Positions 17,265-25,292 of a stretch of DNA of 46,467 bases are shown piece after piece; positions within the stretch are counted from its first letter, which is position 1, and every line of letters starts with the position of its first letter. The stretch is taken from positions 1 through 46,467 of the forward strand of contig CAVIAA010000015.1 in NCBI GenBank assembly GCA_963640685.1. The letters run 5' to 3'. Under the pieces are notes generated by a model. The model made no database searches, was not told the DNA's origin, and worked only from the letters and a program-made list of their open reading frames with translations. This stretch comes from SFEL01 sp963640685 (lineage in GTDB: Bacteria; Bacillota; Clostridia; Christensenellales; CAG-138). The position numbers and the translations under genes were made by a program.

Positions 17265-20200
17265 ATGGACGGCGGAGCAGCAAAGGGCAATCGACACCGA
17301 GGGCAGCCTCATAGTTTCCGCGGCGGCGGGCAGCGGCAAGACCGCGGTGCTGACAGAGCGCATAGCGCGGCACATATTAGAGGGGACGGAGCCTGACGAG
17401 CTGCTGGTTGTGACCTTCACACGGGCGGCTGCGGCGGAGATGAAAAAGCGAATTTCGGCGCGGCTGATTGAGCTTGCGCGGGAGCGGGAGGGCGACGAGG
17501 CTGCGCGGCTGTTTTCCGCGGCGGAGGAGGTTCCCCGCGCGAATATATCCACCATAGACGGCTTCTGCGCGCACATTCTAAGGCGGCACTTTGACCTTGC
17601 GGGGCTGGACCCCGCCTTCCGCGCGGGGGAGGAGAGCGAAACGCTTGCGCTGCGCTCCGATGCGCTGGAGGAGCTTATAGAGCAATACTACGCAATACGG
17701 GAGTTTTCCGCGCTGGTCGATGCCTTTGGCAGCGAGGAGGCGTTTTCGGCGGGGTTTTTGCGGCTGTATGACTTCATGACGGCGCAGCCGCAGCCCATGG
17801 AGTGGCTAAAGGCAGCGGTCGATATGTACGACATAACAGAGGCGGAGCTGGAAGCAGGCCCCGCGGCAGAGGAGCTGCTGCGCGCGCTGAAGGAAGAGCT
17901 CTCCGCCGCCATCGACACCCTGCGCCACAGGCGGGACGAGATCGCGGAGGACTACCCGCGCACGGCGGAAATACTGGACGACGACGCGGCGCAGCTTTCC
18001 GCCGCGCTGCTTCAGGATACCCTCTCGGGCTACTCAAGGCAGCTCTCCGCCTGCGAGTTTCAGCGGTTCTATATGCGCGGGGCGGAAAAGAGCCTGAGTG
18101 AATACGTTAAAAAGCCGCGGGACAGGGCAAAGGACACGGCGAAGGCGCAATCGGCGCTTGCGGGCAAGCCGACGGCGCGGCAGGCGAGGCTGATAGCCTC
18201 AATTAAGCCGCTGATGCAGCTTTTATATTCCTTTACGGGGCACTTTTCCGAGCTCTACGCCGAAAAGAAGGCTGCGCTCGGCATAGTGGACTATGCGGAC
18301 ATGGAGCACATCGCGCTGGAGCTGCTGCAAAGGCCTGAGGTCGCCGCAGAATACCGCGACAGGTTTTCATATGTGTTCATAGACGAATATCAGGATTGCA
18401 GCCCGCTGCAAAACGCGCTTTTTGAGGCGCTTTCCAGGCCGGATAATTTATTTATCGTAGGCGACGTTAAGCAGAGCATATACGGCTTCAGAATGGCGGA
18501 GCCGGCGCTGTTTACCGAGAGGATAGACGAATTTGAAAGGACCGGCCGCGCGCTGCGGCTCTCGGCCAACTTCCGCAGCGCAGAGGAGATAATAAGCTGC
18601 GTAAACGGGGTGTTTTCCCCCGTCATGACCCGCGAGACCGGCGGCGCGGACTACGGCCGCGAGGCGGCGCTGACCCACGGGCGGGAGGACAGGCTGCCGG
18701 GCTCTGCCGAGCTTCGCATAATTCCCCGCAGCGCCCCGCTCGACCCCGCGGACGCCGAAGGGGACGCGGAGCAGCTGAAGGCCGCGGAGGCGGAGGCACT
18801 GCAGGCGGCGGTCGAGATACGCAGGCTGCTCTCGGAGCAGCTTTGCGACAAAAAGGGGCAGATACGCAATTATAAATACAGCGACATAGTTATTCTGCAC
18901 TCGTCGCCGCGCAGCGTTGCGGACGCATGGGTAAAGACCCTCTCGCGGGAGGGGGTTCCGGTATATGCGGAGCTCACCGGCGGCTACTTTGACGCGGTCG
19001 AGGTGCAGGTGTTTTTGAACCTGCTTACGGTCATAGACAACCCGCTTCAGGATATACCGCTTGCAAGCGTTCTCCGCAGCCCGATAGGCGGCTTTTCCGC
19101 GGAGGAGCTCATCGACCTTCGAGCCGACAGCCGGGACAGTAGCTTTTATCAGTCGCTCGTTGAAGCTTCCTCGCACGACACGCCTGCCGGGCGAAAGGCA
19201 AAGAGGTTTTATCAGCGCCTTCTCAGCTGGCGGCGGGCGGCGGGGCTGTACGGCATAGAGGAGCTAATCGCGCTGCTGCTGGAGGAGACGGGGTTTGAGG
19301 ACTACGTTTCGGCGCTGCCCGGGGGAGAGGCGCGGCGGCTCAACCTTGAGGCGCTCATCAAAAGCGCCGCGGCCTACGCAAACTCGGGTCAGGGCATACG
19401 CGGCTTCCTCCGCTTCATGGAGCGGGCAAGGGCGGGCGGCTCGCTGGGCGCGGCGCAGATAGCCTCGGCCAACGTAGTCCGGCTCATATCCATTCACAAG
19501 AGCAAGGGGCTGGAGTTCCCCGCGGTGATTTTAGGCGGGCTTTCGCAGCAGTTCAACCGCCGCTCCCGCTCCTCGGTGCTTGTTACGGACGGCAGGCTCG
19601 GCATCGGCCTCAAGGCCGCAAGCGGCAGCAGCCGCGAGCTGAACCTGTACCACTCCGCGATATCCGCTCGAACGGTTGTTCGGGAAACGGCGGAGCGTAT
19701 GCGCCTACTGTACGTTGCGCTTACCCGCGCCTCCGAGCGGCTGATAATGCTCTGCTCATTTTCGGACGTTGAGGGTGAGCTGCAAAAGCGCCGCCTTCCG
19801 GTGACCCCCGCGGTCGCTGCGGGCGCAGACTGCTTTGCGGACTGGCTGCTGCCGCCGCTCATCTCCTCCCCCTCCGGCAACCCGATACGCGCCCGGCTTG
19901 GCATGCCGCCGCTTGCCGGGGAAAAGTACATCGCGGTATCCGTATCCGATGGGCTCTCGGCGGGTCTTGGCGGTGCGCGGCTGCCGAGGGAGGGGTACCT
20001 TGCCTTTACCCTCGACGCCAGAGAAAGCGGCGCGGGGGAATACGACCGCGTGTTCTCATGGCGTTACCCGCATGAGGCGGACATCGCGCTGCCCTCAAAG
20101 CTCAGCGTATCCGAGCTGATCGGCAACCTGCCGGAGATCGGCCAGTATCCGGACTTTATGCGAAACCAGATGGCCGAGAGGCCGGTAAGCCGCGGAACCG

Positions 20201-20688
20201 CCGCGCACAGGCTGATGGAGCGGCTGCCGCTCACAAAGCACACGCGAAAGACGGTTCAACAGTGCATAGACGAGCTGGTTTCAGAGGGCATACTCAGCGA
20301 AAAGGAGGCGGCGGGGATATACATTCCTTCGATAGTCGGCTTCTTTTCAAAGGGGCTCGGCAAAAGGCTTCTAAGGTCGCCAAGGGTGGAGCGGGAGCTG
20401 CCCTTCAATCACCGCGTAACCGCAAGCAGCATACTGGATACCGACAGCACAGAGACGCTGCTGCTTCAGGGAATTATCGACTGCTGCTTTATTGACGAAA
20501 AAGGCGAGTGGGTGCTTATCGACTACAAGACGGACTACGTTCCGCACGGCTGGGCGGAAAAGACCGCGAAAAGGCACGCAAAGCAGCTGAGCCTATACAA
20601 AAACGCGCTGGAGCAGCTGACAGGCATTCCGGTCAGCGAGTGCTGGATACACCTTTTGTCCAGCGGCGAGAGCGTTCGGCTGAGCTGA
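17254..20688 (+). CDS. addA: ATP-dependent helicase/nuclease subunit A, AddA
   Basis: UvrD-family helicase and nuclease subunit of AddAB, 1144 aa. Visible motifs: Walker A AAAGSGKTAVL (about residue 24-34), FTRAAAAEM (Ia), FVFIDEYQDCSPLQ (II), GDVKQSIYGFR (III), SANFRS (IV), IHKSKGLEFP (V), LYVALTRASERL (VI) and the C-terminal nuclease GIIDCC and IDYKTD (about 1088). GGAGG lies 8 nt before the ATG at 17254, which overlaps addB by 11 bp, so translation is coupled. The complex processes ends for RecA loading, usually at Chi sites. Confidence 0.95.
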   Translation: MANKWTAEQQRAIDTEGSLIVSAAAGSGKTAVLTERIARHILEGTEPDELLVVTFTRAAAAEMKKRISARLIELAREREGDEAARLFSAAEEVPRANISTIDGFCAHILRRHFDLAGLDPAFRAGEESETLALRSDALEELIEQYYAIREFSALVDAFGSEEAFSAGFLRLYDFMTAQPQPMEWLKAAVDMYDITEAELEAGPAAEELLRALKEELSAAIDTLRHRRDEIAEDYPRTAEILDDDAAQLSAALLQDTLSGYSRQLSACEFQRFYMRGAEKSLSEYVKKPRDRAKDTAKAQSALAGKPTARQARLIASIKPLMQLLYSFTGHFSELYAEKKAALGIVDYADMEHIALELLQRPEVAAEYRDRFSYVFIDEYQDCSPLQNALFEALSRPDNLFIVGDVKQSIYGFRMAEPALFTERIDEFERTGRALRLSANFRSAEEIISCVNGVFSPVMTRETGGADYGREAALTHGREDRLPGSAELRIIPRSAPLDPADAEGDAEQLKAAEAEALQAAVEIRRLLSEQLCDKKGQIRNYKYSDIVILHSSPRSVADAWVKTLSREGVPVYAELTGGYFDAVEVQVFLNLLTVIDNPLQDIPLASVLRSPIGGFSAEELIDLRADSRDSSFYQSLVEASSHDTPAGRKAKRFYQRLLSWRRAAGLYGIEELIALLLEETGFEDYVSALPGGEARRLNLEALIKSAAAYANSGQGIRGFLRFMERARAGGSLGAAQIASANVVRLISIHKSKGLEFPAVILGGLSQQFNRRSRSSVLVTDGRLGIGLKAASGSSRELNLYHSAISARTVVRETAERMRLLYVALTRASERLIMLCSFSDVEGELQKRRLPVTPAVAAGADCFADWLLPPLISSPSGNPIRARLGMPPLAGEKYIAVSVSDGLSAGLGGARLPREGYLAFTLDARESGAGEYDRVFSWRYPHEADIALPSKLSVSELIGNLPEIGQYPDFMRNQMAERPVSRGTAAHRLMERLPLTKHTRKTVQQCIDELVSEGILSEKEAAGIYIPSIVGFFSKGLGKRLLRSPRVERELPFNHRVTASSILDTDSTETLLLQGIIDCCFIDEKGEWVLIDYKTDYVPHGWAEKTAKRHAKQLSLYKNALEQLTGIPVSECWIHLLSSGESVRLS

Positions 20689-20717
20689 CAAAGTTCAAAG
20701 ATTTATGGCGAAAGGTA

Positions 20718-20726
20718 TGATATAAT
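20718..20726 (+). promoter_or_regulatory. Extended -10 promoter placed right before the 20733 start codon
   Basis: TGATATAAT (20718-20726) is an extended -10. With the usual distance, transcription would begin at about 20732-20734, at the start codon itself. No good -35 is present. Confidence 0.55.
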
Positions 20727-20732
20727 GCGGCT

Positions 20733-21491
20733 ATGGAAAAGCTGTCCAGACGCAGAAGAAAAAGGCGGGCGGCAAAAAACGCCCTGATAGCGCTTGCAAT
20801 CGCTGCGGCGGTCGCCGCGGGGGCTTATTTTACATGGGTATTTCCGAAAGGAAGCGCAAACGAGGCTGCGCCTGAGCCAGGGCAGGAAAGCATACTCGCG
20901 GCGCCGAGCCCAAGCCCAAGCCCCAGCCCAACGCCAAAAATCGAGCTGCCGGTGCGGGACGCCAGCCTGTACACCGCAAGCCTGAATATAAGCACGCGGG
21001 AAAGGTCGCTTTCCGGCCGGCTGCTGATAGACTACGTAAACACCGGCATCGAAACGCTGTATTCGCTGACCGCCGCGCTGTACCCGAACGCGGTTTCCCC
21101 CGGCTGCATGAAAATAAACGCCCTTGCGCTGAACGGCCAGCGGGCGTACTATACCCTGTCCGATTCCGGAGACACCGTAACGCTGCCGCTCTTAAACGAG
21201 CTGGAAACGGGCGAAGGCTGCCTTGTCTACTTTGAATTTGACATAGACCTCAGCATGGGCTACGGCGATGGGCTGAGCCTTATTTCCCCGCTGCCGCTCA
21301 TTGCCGAGGACGAGGGCATGATATCGGCCGAGCCCCCCGAATACGCCGCGCCCTCGCAGTACCGCGTTCGCCTCTTTGGCGATACGCTGCTCATGGTCGA
21401 TACGACCTTTGAGCAAAAGCCCGCTCATAGCGGCTATATGTTCACCGCCGAGCGGGCAATAAGGCTGGATGTGGGGGTTAAGCCGGGCTAA
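20733..21491 (+). CDS. Membrane-anchored protein with extracellular beta-sandwich-like domain, unknown function
   Basis: 252 aa. A very basic N terminus (MEKLSRRRRKRR), one membrane helix (about residues 17-38), a Ser-Pro repeat linker (PSPSPSPSPTP, about 58-68), then a soluble domain of about 180 aa. That domain (YTASLNISTRERSLSGRLLIDYVN...LYSLTAALYPNAV) resembles the N-terminal domain of M1-type aminopeptidases, where unfolded chains show similar patterns, but no HEXXH catalytic domain follows. An in-frame TGA at 20718 forces the ATG at 20733, and there is no ribosome binding site; a promoter sits directly upstream. It converges with the next gene, their stop codons overlapping by 4 bp. Real function unknown. 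Confidence 0.8.
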   Translation: MEKLSRRRRKRRAAKNALIALAIAAAVAAGAYFTWVFPKGSANEAAPEPGQESILAAPSPSPSPSPTPKIELPVRDASLYTASLNISTRERSLSGRLLIDYVNTGIETLYSLTAALYPNAVSPGCMKINALALNGQRAYYTLSDSGDTVTLPLLNELETGEGCLVYFEFDIDLSMGYGDGLSLISPLPLIAEDEGMISAEPPEYAAPSQYRVRLFGDTLLMVDTTFEQKPAHSGYMFTAERAIRLDVGVKPG

Positions 21492-22186
21492 TCCCTCCTC
21501 CTGCTGCTGTTGGCGATCATGAGCAGGCGCAGGAAGGAGACGAGGGCGGAGAGCGCGGCTATTACGTAGGTCATTGCGGCGGCGCGCAGCACCGCCGCGG
21601 CGCCGGTCTGCTGGCTTTCCGATATATAGCCGCCGCTTTCAAGCATTGCAAGGCCGCGGCGGGAGGCGTTGAACTCGACCGGCAGCGTTACGATTTGAAA
21701 CAGCAGCATTGCAAAGAACAGATAAACGCCTATCATGGCGAGGTTGTATGAGCCCATTATGACGCCGAGTATAACGATATACGGCGCGGCTGTGGAGCCT
21801 ATGGACGCCGCGGGCAGTATTGCATTGCGCAGCTTTATAGGCAGATACCCCTCCTGGTGCTGCATGACGTGGCCAATTTCGTGCGCCGCAACCGCGAGCG
21901 CCGCAACGCTGGAGCTGGAGTAGGTGCTCTGCGACAGGCTGACGAGGCCGGTCTTTGGGTTGTAGTTGTCGGTGAGCGTTCCGCCTGTCATGGTCACCTG
22001 AACGCTGCTGCCGTGGTCGTATAGCATTTGCCGCGCCATGTCCGATGCGGCGATGCCGGATACGGCATACACCGAGGAATATTTCTTATAAACGCTCTTG
22101 ACCCTTGATTGGGCGATGAGCCCCAGAATAAATATCGCGATAAGCGCGAAGAACAGCATATCGTAGCTGTAATACCCTCCGTACAT
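21488..22186 (-). CDS. Zinc metallopeptidase, YugP family
   Basis: Membrane-bound neutral zinc metallopeptidase of the DUF-type YugP family, 232 aa. One N-terminal membrane helix (DMLFFALIAIFILGLIA), catalytic AAHEIGHVMQHQEG (HEIGH about residues 102-106), and three further hydrophobic segments towards the C terminus, including a late AAAMTYVIAALSALVSFLRLLM. The ATG at 22186 has AAGGAG 10 nt upstream; a TTG two codons earlier is too close to that site. Substrates of this family are not well defined. Confidence 0.9.
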   Translation of the reverse strand: MYGGYYSYDMLFFALIAIFILGLIAQSRVKSVYKKYSSVYAVSGIAASDMARQMLYDHGSSVQVTMTGGTLTDNYNPKTGLVSLSQSTYSSSSVAALAVAAHEIGHVMQHQEGYLPIKLRNAILPAASIGSTAAPYIVILGVIMGSYNLAMIGVYLFFAMLLFQIVTLPVEFNASRRGLAMLESGGYISESQQTGAAAVLRAAAMTYVIAALSALVSFLRLLMIANSSRRRD

Positions 22187-22250
22187 GATCAAAGCTCTCC
22201 TTTGTTCTTTTATGTTACCAGTACTATGATATCAGTATAACAGAGAATTG

Positions 22251-22280
22251 CAAAAAAATAAGCGGCAAATTGCCGCTTTT
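22251..22280 (-). terminator. Rho-independent terminator after the small lipoprotein gene
   Basis: On the minus strand AGCGGCA/TGCCGCT pairs over 7-8 bp (22261-22277) and is followed by TTATTTTTTTG. It lies 15 bp after the lipoprotein stop codon and upstream of the YugP gene. Confidence 0.8.
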
Positions 22281-22294
22281 GTGTGTCTTTTGCG

Positions 22295-22501
22295 CTATTT
22301 TGCCTCTGCCGGCTGCTCTGTTGGCTGCTCTGTGGGCTGCTGCGTCGGCCGCTCCGTCGGGGCTTCTGTCGGCTGCTCTGTCGGCAGCGGCGTGGCCGCA
22401 GCGGGGGTAGGGGTCGGGGCAGGCGCTTCCGCCGGGGCGCAGCCGCTGAGCGCCGCGCACAGCAGGGCGATTACAAAGCCCCTTTTAATTAAATTCAGCA
22501 T
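22295..22501 (-). CDS. Small Pro/Thr/Gln/Glu-rich lipoprotein, unknown function
   Basis: 68 aa. A short signal peptide ends in lipobox LSGC (Cys at 21). The mature part is only APAEAPAPTPTPAAATPL followed by repeated TEQPTE/TERPTQ units, with no folded domain visible. AAGGAGG lies 8 nt from the ATG and a terminator follows, which supports a real gene. It could be a surface spacer peptide or a truncated lipoprotein that has lost its domain. Confidence 0.75.
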   Translation of the reverse strand: MLNLIKRGFVIALLCAALSGCAPAEAPAPTPTPAAATPLPTEQPTEAPTERPTQQPTEQPTEQPAEAK

Positions 22502-22587
22502 ATACTTTTCCTCCTTGGCTTTTTGCTTTTGCCCGGCTTTCGCCGCGGCTCAAGGTACAGTATGTGCAGAAAAGGGGCGCGGCATAC

Positions 22588-23616
22588 CTAAAGCCGCTTA
22601 ATATCCGCTATGAGCGCTTCGACCTCCTCGTCGGTCGTCGCCCAGCTTGTGCAGAAGCGGGCGACAGTGCGCCCGTCCGCCGTTTTGCCCTCAAATTCGT
22701 ATATGTAGTTTTTTGAAAGCGCGGCCTCGGCCTTTTCCGGCAGCAGCGCGAACTGCTGATTCGTGGTGCTGTTGACCTGCATTTCAATGCCGCTCTCTTC
22801 AAAGGCGCGGCGTATGCGCATCGCCTGGCGGTTTGCCCGCGCCGTAAGGGTGAAGTAATCGCCACAGGAGAGCAGCGCCTCAAACTGCGCGCCGAGCAGC
22901 CAGCCCTTTGCAAGCACCGCGCCGTTCTGCTTCATATAGTTGCGGAAGCGGGGCTTTAGCGCGTCGTTGGTTATGACCACGGCCTCGCCGAAAAGCGCGC
23001 CGCACTTGGTTCCGCCAAAGTAAAACACATCCGCAAGCGAAGCTATGTCCGAAGCGGTCACGTCGCCGCCCTCGGCGGTAAGGCCGTAGCCCAGCCTTGC
23101 GCCGTCCACAAACAGATACATGCCGTATTTTCTGCAAACGCCGCTTATCGCCCTCAGCTCGCTCAGCGTATACACCGTTCCGAATTCCGTCGGGAAGGAG
23201 ATATACACGAGCCTTGGCACGGTCAGGTAGTCCGGCTCGCCGTCGTAATATTCCGCGGCGCAGGCGGCAATGTCGGCGGCCGACAGCTTGCCCTCGCGGT
23301 GCGGCAGCGCAAGCAGCTTATGCCCCGCGTTTTCGATCGAGCCCGCCTCGTGCGCGTTAACGTGACCGCTTTGGGCGCAAATTGCGCTTTCAACGGGGCT
23401 TAGCGCGGCGGAGATTATGATAAAATTGGCCTGCGTTGCGCCGGGGAAGAAGTGAACGTCGGCATTCGGGCAGCTTGCGGTCTTTTTAACCAGCTCTGCC
23501 GCACGCGCACAGACCTCGTCCGCGCCGTAGCCCGGGTAGCTGCCGCCGCAGCCGCAAACCGCCGCCAGCGCGCTCGCCGCCGCCGTCCTGTTGTAGTCGT
23601 TGTTGAATCGTAGCAT
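22588..23616 (-). CDS. ltaE: Low-specificity L-threonine aldolase (beta-eliminating lyase family)
   Basis: PLP-dependent fold-type I enzyme cleaving L-threonine (and allo-threonine) to glycine and acetaldehyde, 342 aa. Starts MLRFNNDYNRTAAASALAA, a family N terminus; VDGARLGYGLTAEGGDV contains the PLP-binding Asp and Arg, and YFGGTKCGALFGEAVV the Schiff-base Lys (about residue 199). GGAGG lies 6 nt before the ATG. It follows yqhQ by 48 bp in the same direction. A related role on other beta-hydroxy amino acids is possible. Confidence 0.9.
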   Translation of the reverse strand: MLRFNNDYNRTAAASALAAVCGCGGSYPGYGADEVCARAAELVKKTASCPNADVHFFPGATQANFIIISAALSPVESAICAQSGHVNAHEAGSIENAGHKLLALPHREGKLSAADIAACAAEYYDGEPDYLTVPRLVYISFPTEFGTVYTLSELRAISGVCRKYGMYLFVDGARLGYGLTAEGGDVTASDIASLADVFYFGGTKCGALFGEAVVITNDALKPRFRNYMKQNGAVLAKGWLLGAQFEALLSCGDYFTLTARANRQAMRIRRAFEESGIEMQVNSTTNQQFALLPEKAEAALSKNYIYEFEGKTADGRTVARFCTSWATTDEEVEALIADIKRL

Positions 23617-23664
23617 GGTGTACCTCCGTGGGGGTGGTTGTGTGGGTGCAGTACTATCGGGCGA

Positions 23665-24648
23665 TCATTTCTCCGCCTCTTCGGGCTTTTCTTCCCCTGC
23701 TTCCTCCCGGTTTCTCCGCACGGCCTCGATGGCGTCAGCGGGGTCGCTCATGGCGAGGTTAAAGGAGGCTATCGCCACCTCAAGCATGTCCTCGGTCGGC
23801 TCCCTGGTGGTTATGTACTGGAGCGCCATGCCGGGGGCGCGAATTATTTTCGTGAGCAGGTTGTCGTACTTTGCGGCGAGCTTGAGCACCTCGTAGCTCA
23901 GCCCCGCAACGACGGGCAGGAATATCAGCCGCGAAAGCAGCCGCAGCCATATGCTCTCGTTCCAGCCGACTACGGCAAAGAAAACTATTGACACCGCCAT
24001 TACAAGAAACAGATAATTTGTTCCGCAGCGGGGGTGCAGCCGGCTGTGCTTCATGGCGTTTTGCGGCGTAAGCGGGTCGTCCGCCTCGTAGCAGGCGATG
24101 GTCTTGTGCTCCGCGCCGTGGTACATGAATACCCGGCGAATGTCCTTAATGCTGGCGCAGAAAAGTATGTAGCCAATGAATATGCAAAGGCGAACCAGCC
24201 CCTCGGTCAGGCACTTTACGGCAGATGCCGCGGCGCTCCCGCGGAAAATAAAGCTGCTTATGAGCTGCGGCAGCATAAAGAAGAGGCCGACCGACAGCGC
24301 GACCGCGAGTATCACCGCAAGCGCCATTACCACCTTTTCCACCGACTTGCCGAATACCCTTGCAAGCCACAGCTCGAGCCTGGTTGGCTCCTCGTCTATC
24401 GGGTCGCCGATGAGCTCCGCGGATTTCGTAAGCGTGCTCATGCCGATGGTGAGACTCTCCACAAACGCGACTACGCCGCGAACCACCGGCAGCCCCCAAA
24501 ATGTTCCTTTTTTTGCTTTGGACTGATACTCCCTATAATCGAGGACGATACGTCCCCGCGAATCCCTGACCGCCATTGCGATGCCGCCGGGCGCCTTCAT
24601 CATTACGCCCTCCATCACCGCCTGACCGCCGACAGAGCATTTTTTCAT
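23665..24648 (-). CDS. yqhQ: DUF1385 membrane protein YqhQ
   Basis: 327-aa integral membrane protein of the DUF1385/YqhQ family, usually encoded near prfA/prmC in Bacillota. The conserved N terminus SVGGQAVMEGVMMKAP and the middle motif YHGAEHKTIACYE...SRLHPRCGTNYLF are both present, the latter with several His/Cys likely to bind metal. About five membrane helices follow, and the acidic C terminus ends EEAGEEKPEEAEK. I place the start at ATG 24648 with GGAG 9 nt upstream. Function is not known. Confidence 0.92.
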   Translation of the reverse strand: MKKCSVGGQAVMEGVMMKAPGGIAMAVRDSRGRIVLDYREYQSKAKKGTFWGLPVVRGVVAFVESLTIGMSTLTKSAELIGDPIDEEPTRLELWLARVFGKSVEKVVMALAVILAVALSVGLFFMLPQLISSFIFRGSAAASAVKCLTEGLVRLCIFIGYILFCASIKDIRRVFMYHGAEHKTIACYEADDPLTPQNAMKHSRLHPRCGTNYLFLVMAVSIVFFAVVGWNESIWLRLLSRLIFLPVVAGLSYEVLKLAAKYDNLLTKIIRAPGMALQYITTREPTEDMLEVAIASFNLAMSDPADAIEAVRRNREEAGEEKPEEAEK

Positions 24649-24690
24649 CAATATAATCTCCTTCCGGCGCACATACCGCGCTCAGGTTAT

Positions 24691-24699
24691 ATTATAGCA
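24691..24699 (-). promoter_or_regulatory. Extended -10 promoter of yqhQ
   Basis: Minus strand TGCTATAAT (complement at 24691-24699), about 45 bp upstream of the yqhQ start. The -35 area is entirely C-rich on this strand (see the G-tract next to it). Confidence 0.55.
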
Positions 24700-24704
24700 T
24701 AAAC

Positions 24705-24728
24705 GGGGGGGAGGGGGAAGAGGGGGGG
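24705..24728 (+). other. G-tract with quadruplex potential upstream of yqhQ
   Basis: The plus strand reads G7-A-G5-AAGA-G7. This can supply four G3 tracts and lies where a -35 element of the yqhQ promoter would be. Confidence 0.6.
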
Positions 24729-24775
24729 AAATGCTGTGCTGCGCGGAGGAAATACCATAAGGGTACATTCCCGTA

Positions 24776-25153
24776 TCACTCCTCAATGGGAGGATACCTG
24801 CACTTCCCATCATAAGGATATTCCAGCACGACAGAATTTTTTTCATCAACAACGGTCAATGTCATTCTGTTAAGGCGCAGCGGTTCGCCTTTTTTGTGTG
24901 TCCATACATCATAATGATAATAATATTTATTGTCTGCATCATCATTATACGATACAGCTATCAAATATCCTCCCTGCTTCCAGTCTTTAACAAGCTTTTT
25001 ATCGGCGATGCTGTCCGAGTCTGCTCCCTGCTTGCTTATATAACTCTCGAAGGAGCTTTGCGCCAGTGCTTTTTGCAGCGGGTATTGATATACGGCTACG
25101 CCGAGTATCAGCATACCCAACACCAATAATACCGTATTTGTTTTCTTTCCCAT
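24776..25153 (-). CDS. Small membrane-anchored protein, DUF3139 family
   Basis: 125 aa: a short cytoplasmic N terminus, one membrane helix (TNTVLLVLGMLILGVAVYQY) and an outside domain with LVKDWKQGGYLIAVSYNDDADNKYYYHYDVWTHKKG, the DUF3139 pattern of Bacillota. The ATG at 25153 has GGAGG 10 nt away; a longer opening has no binding site. It is more AT-rich than its neighbours. No promoter was recognised upstream. Function unknown. Confidence 0.8.
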   Translation of the reverse strand: MGKKTNTVLLVLGMLILGVAVYQYPLQKALAQSSFESYISKQGADSDSIADKKLVKDWKQGGYLIAVSYNDDADNKYYYHYDVWTHKKGEPLRLNRMTLTVVDEKNSVVLEYPYDGKCRYPPIEE

Positions 25154-25228
25154 AATACTCAAGCCTCCGCAAGCGTGCCTTTTGCCTAAACTCTGAGCTG
25201 TACCGGTACATCGGCCCGAGCTTATTTC

Positions 25229-25258
25229 AAAGCCGCCACCATTTGGTGACGGCTTTTT
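25229..25258 (-). terminator. Terminator of the SH3/sortase-like gene
   Basis: On the minus strand GCCGTCACC and GGTGGCGGC pair (one G-U) around AAAT and are followed by TTTGAAAT. It lies 35 bp after the 25293 gene; the plus strand ends in TTTTTG, so it could work in both directions. Confidence 0.6.
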
Positions 25259-25292
25259 GTGATGGTATATGTAGTTTGTGGGGTTATTTCTG

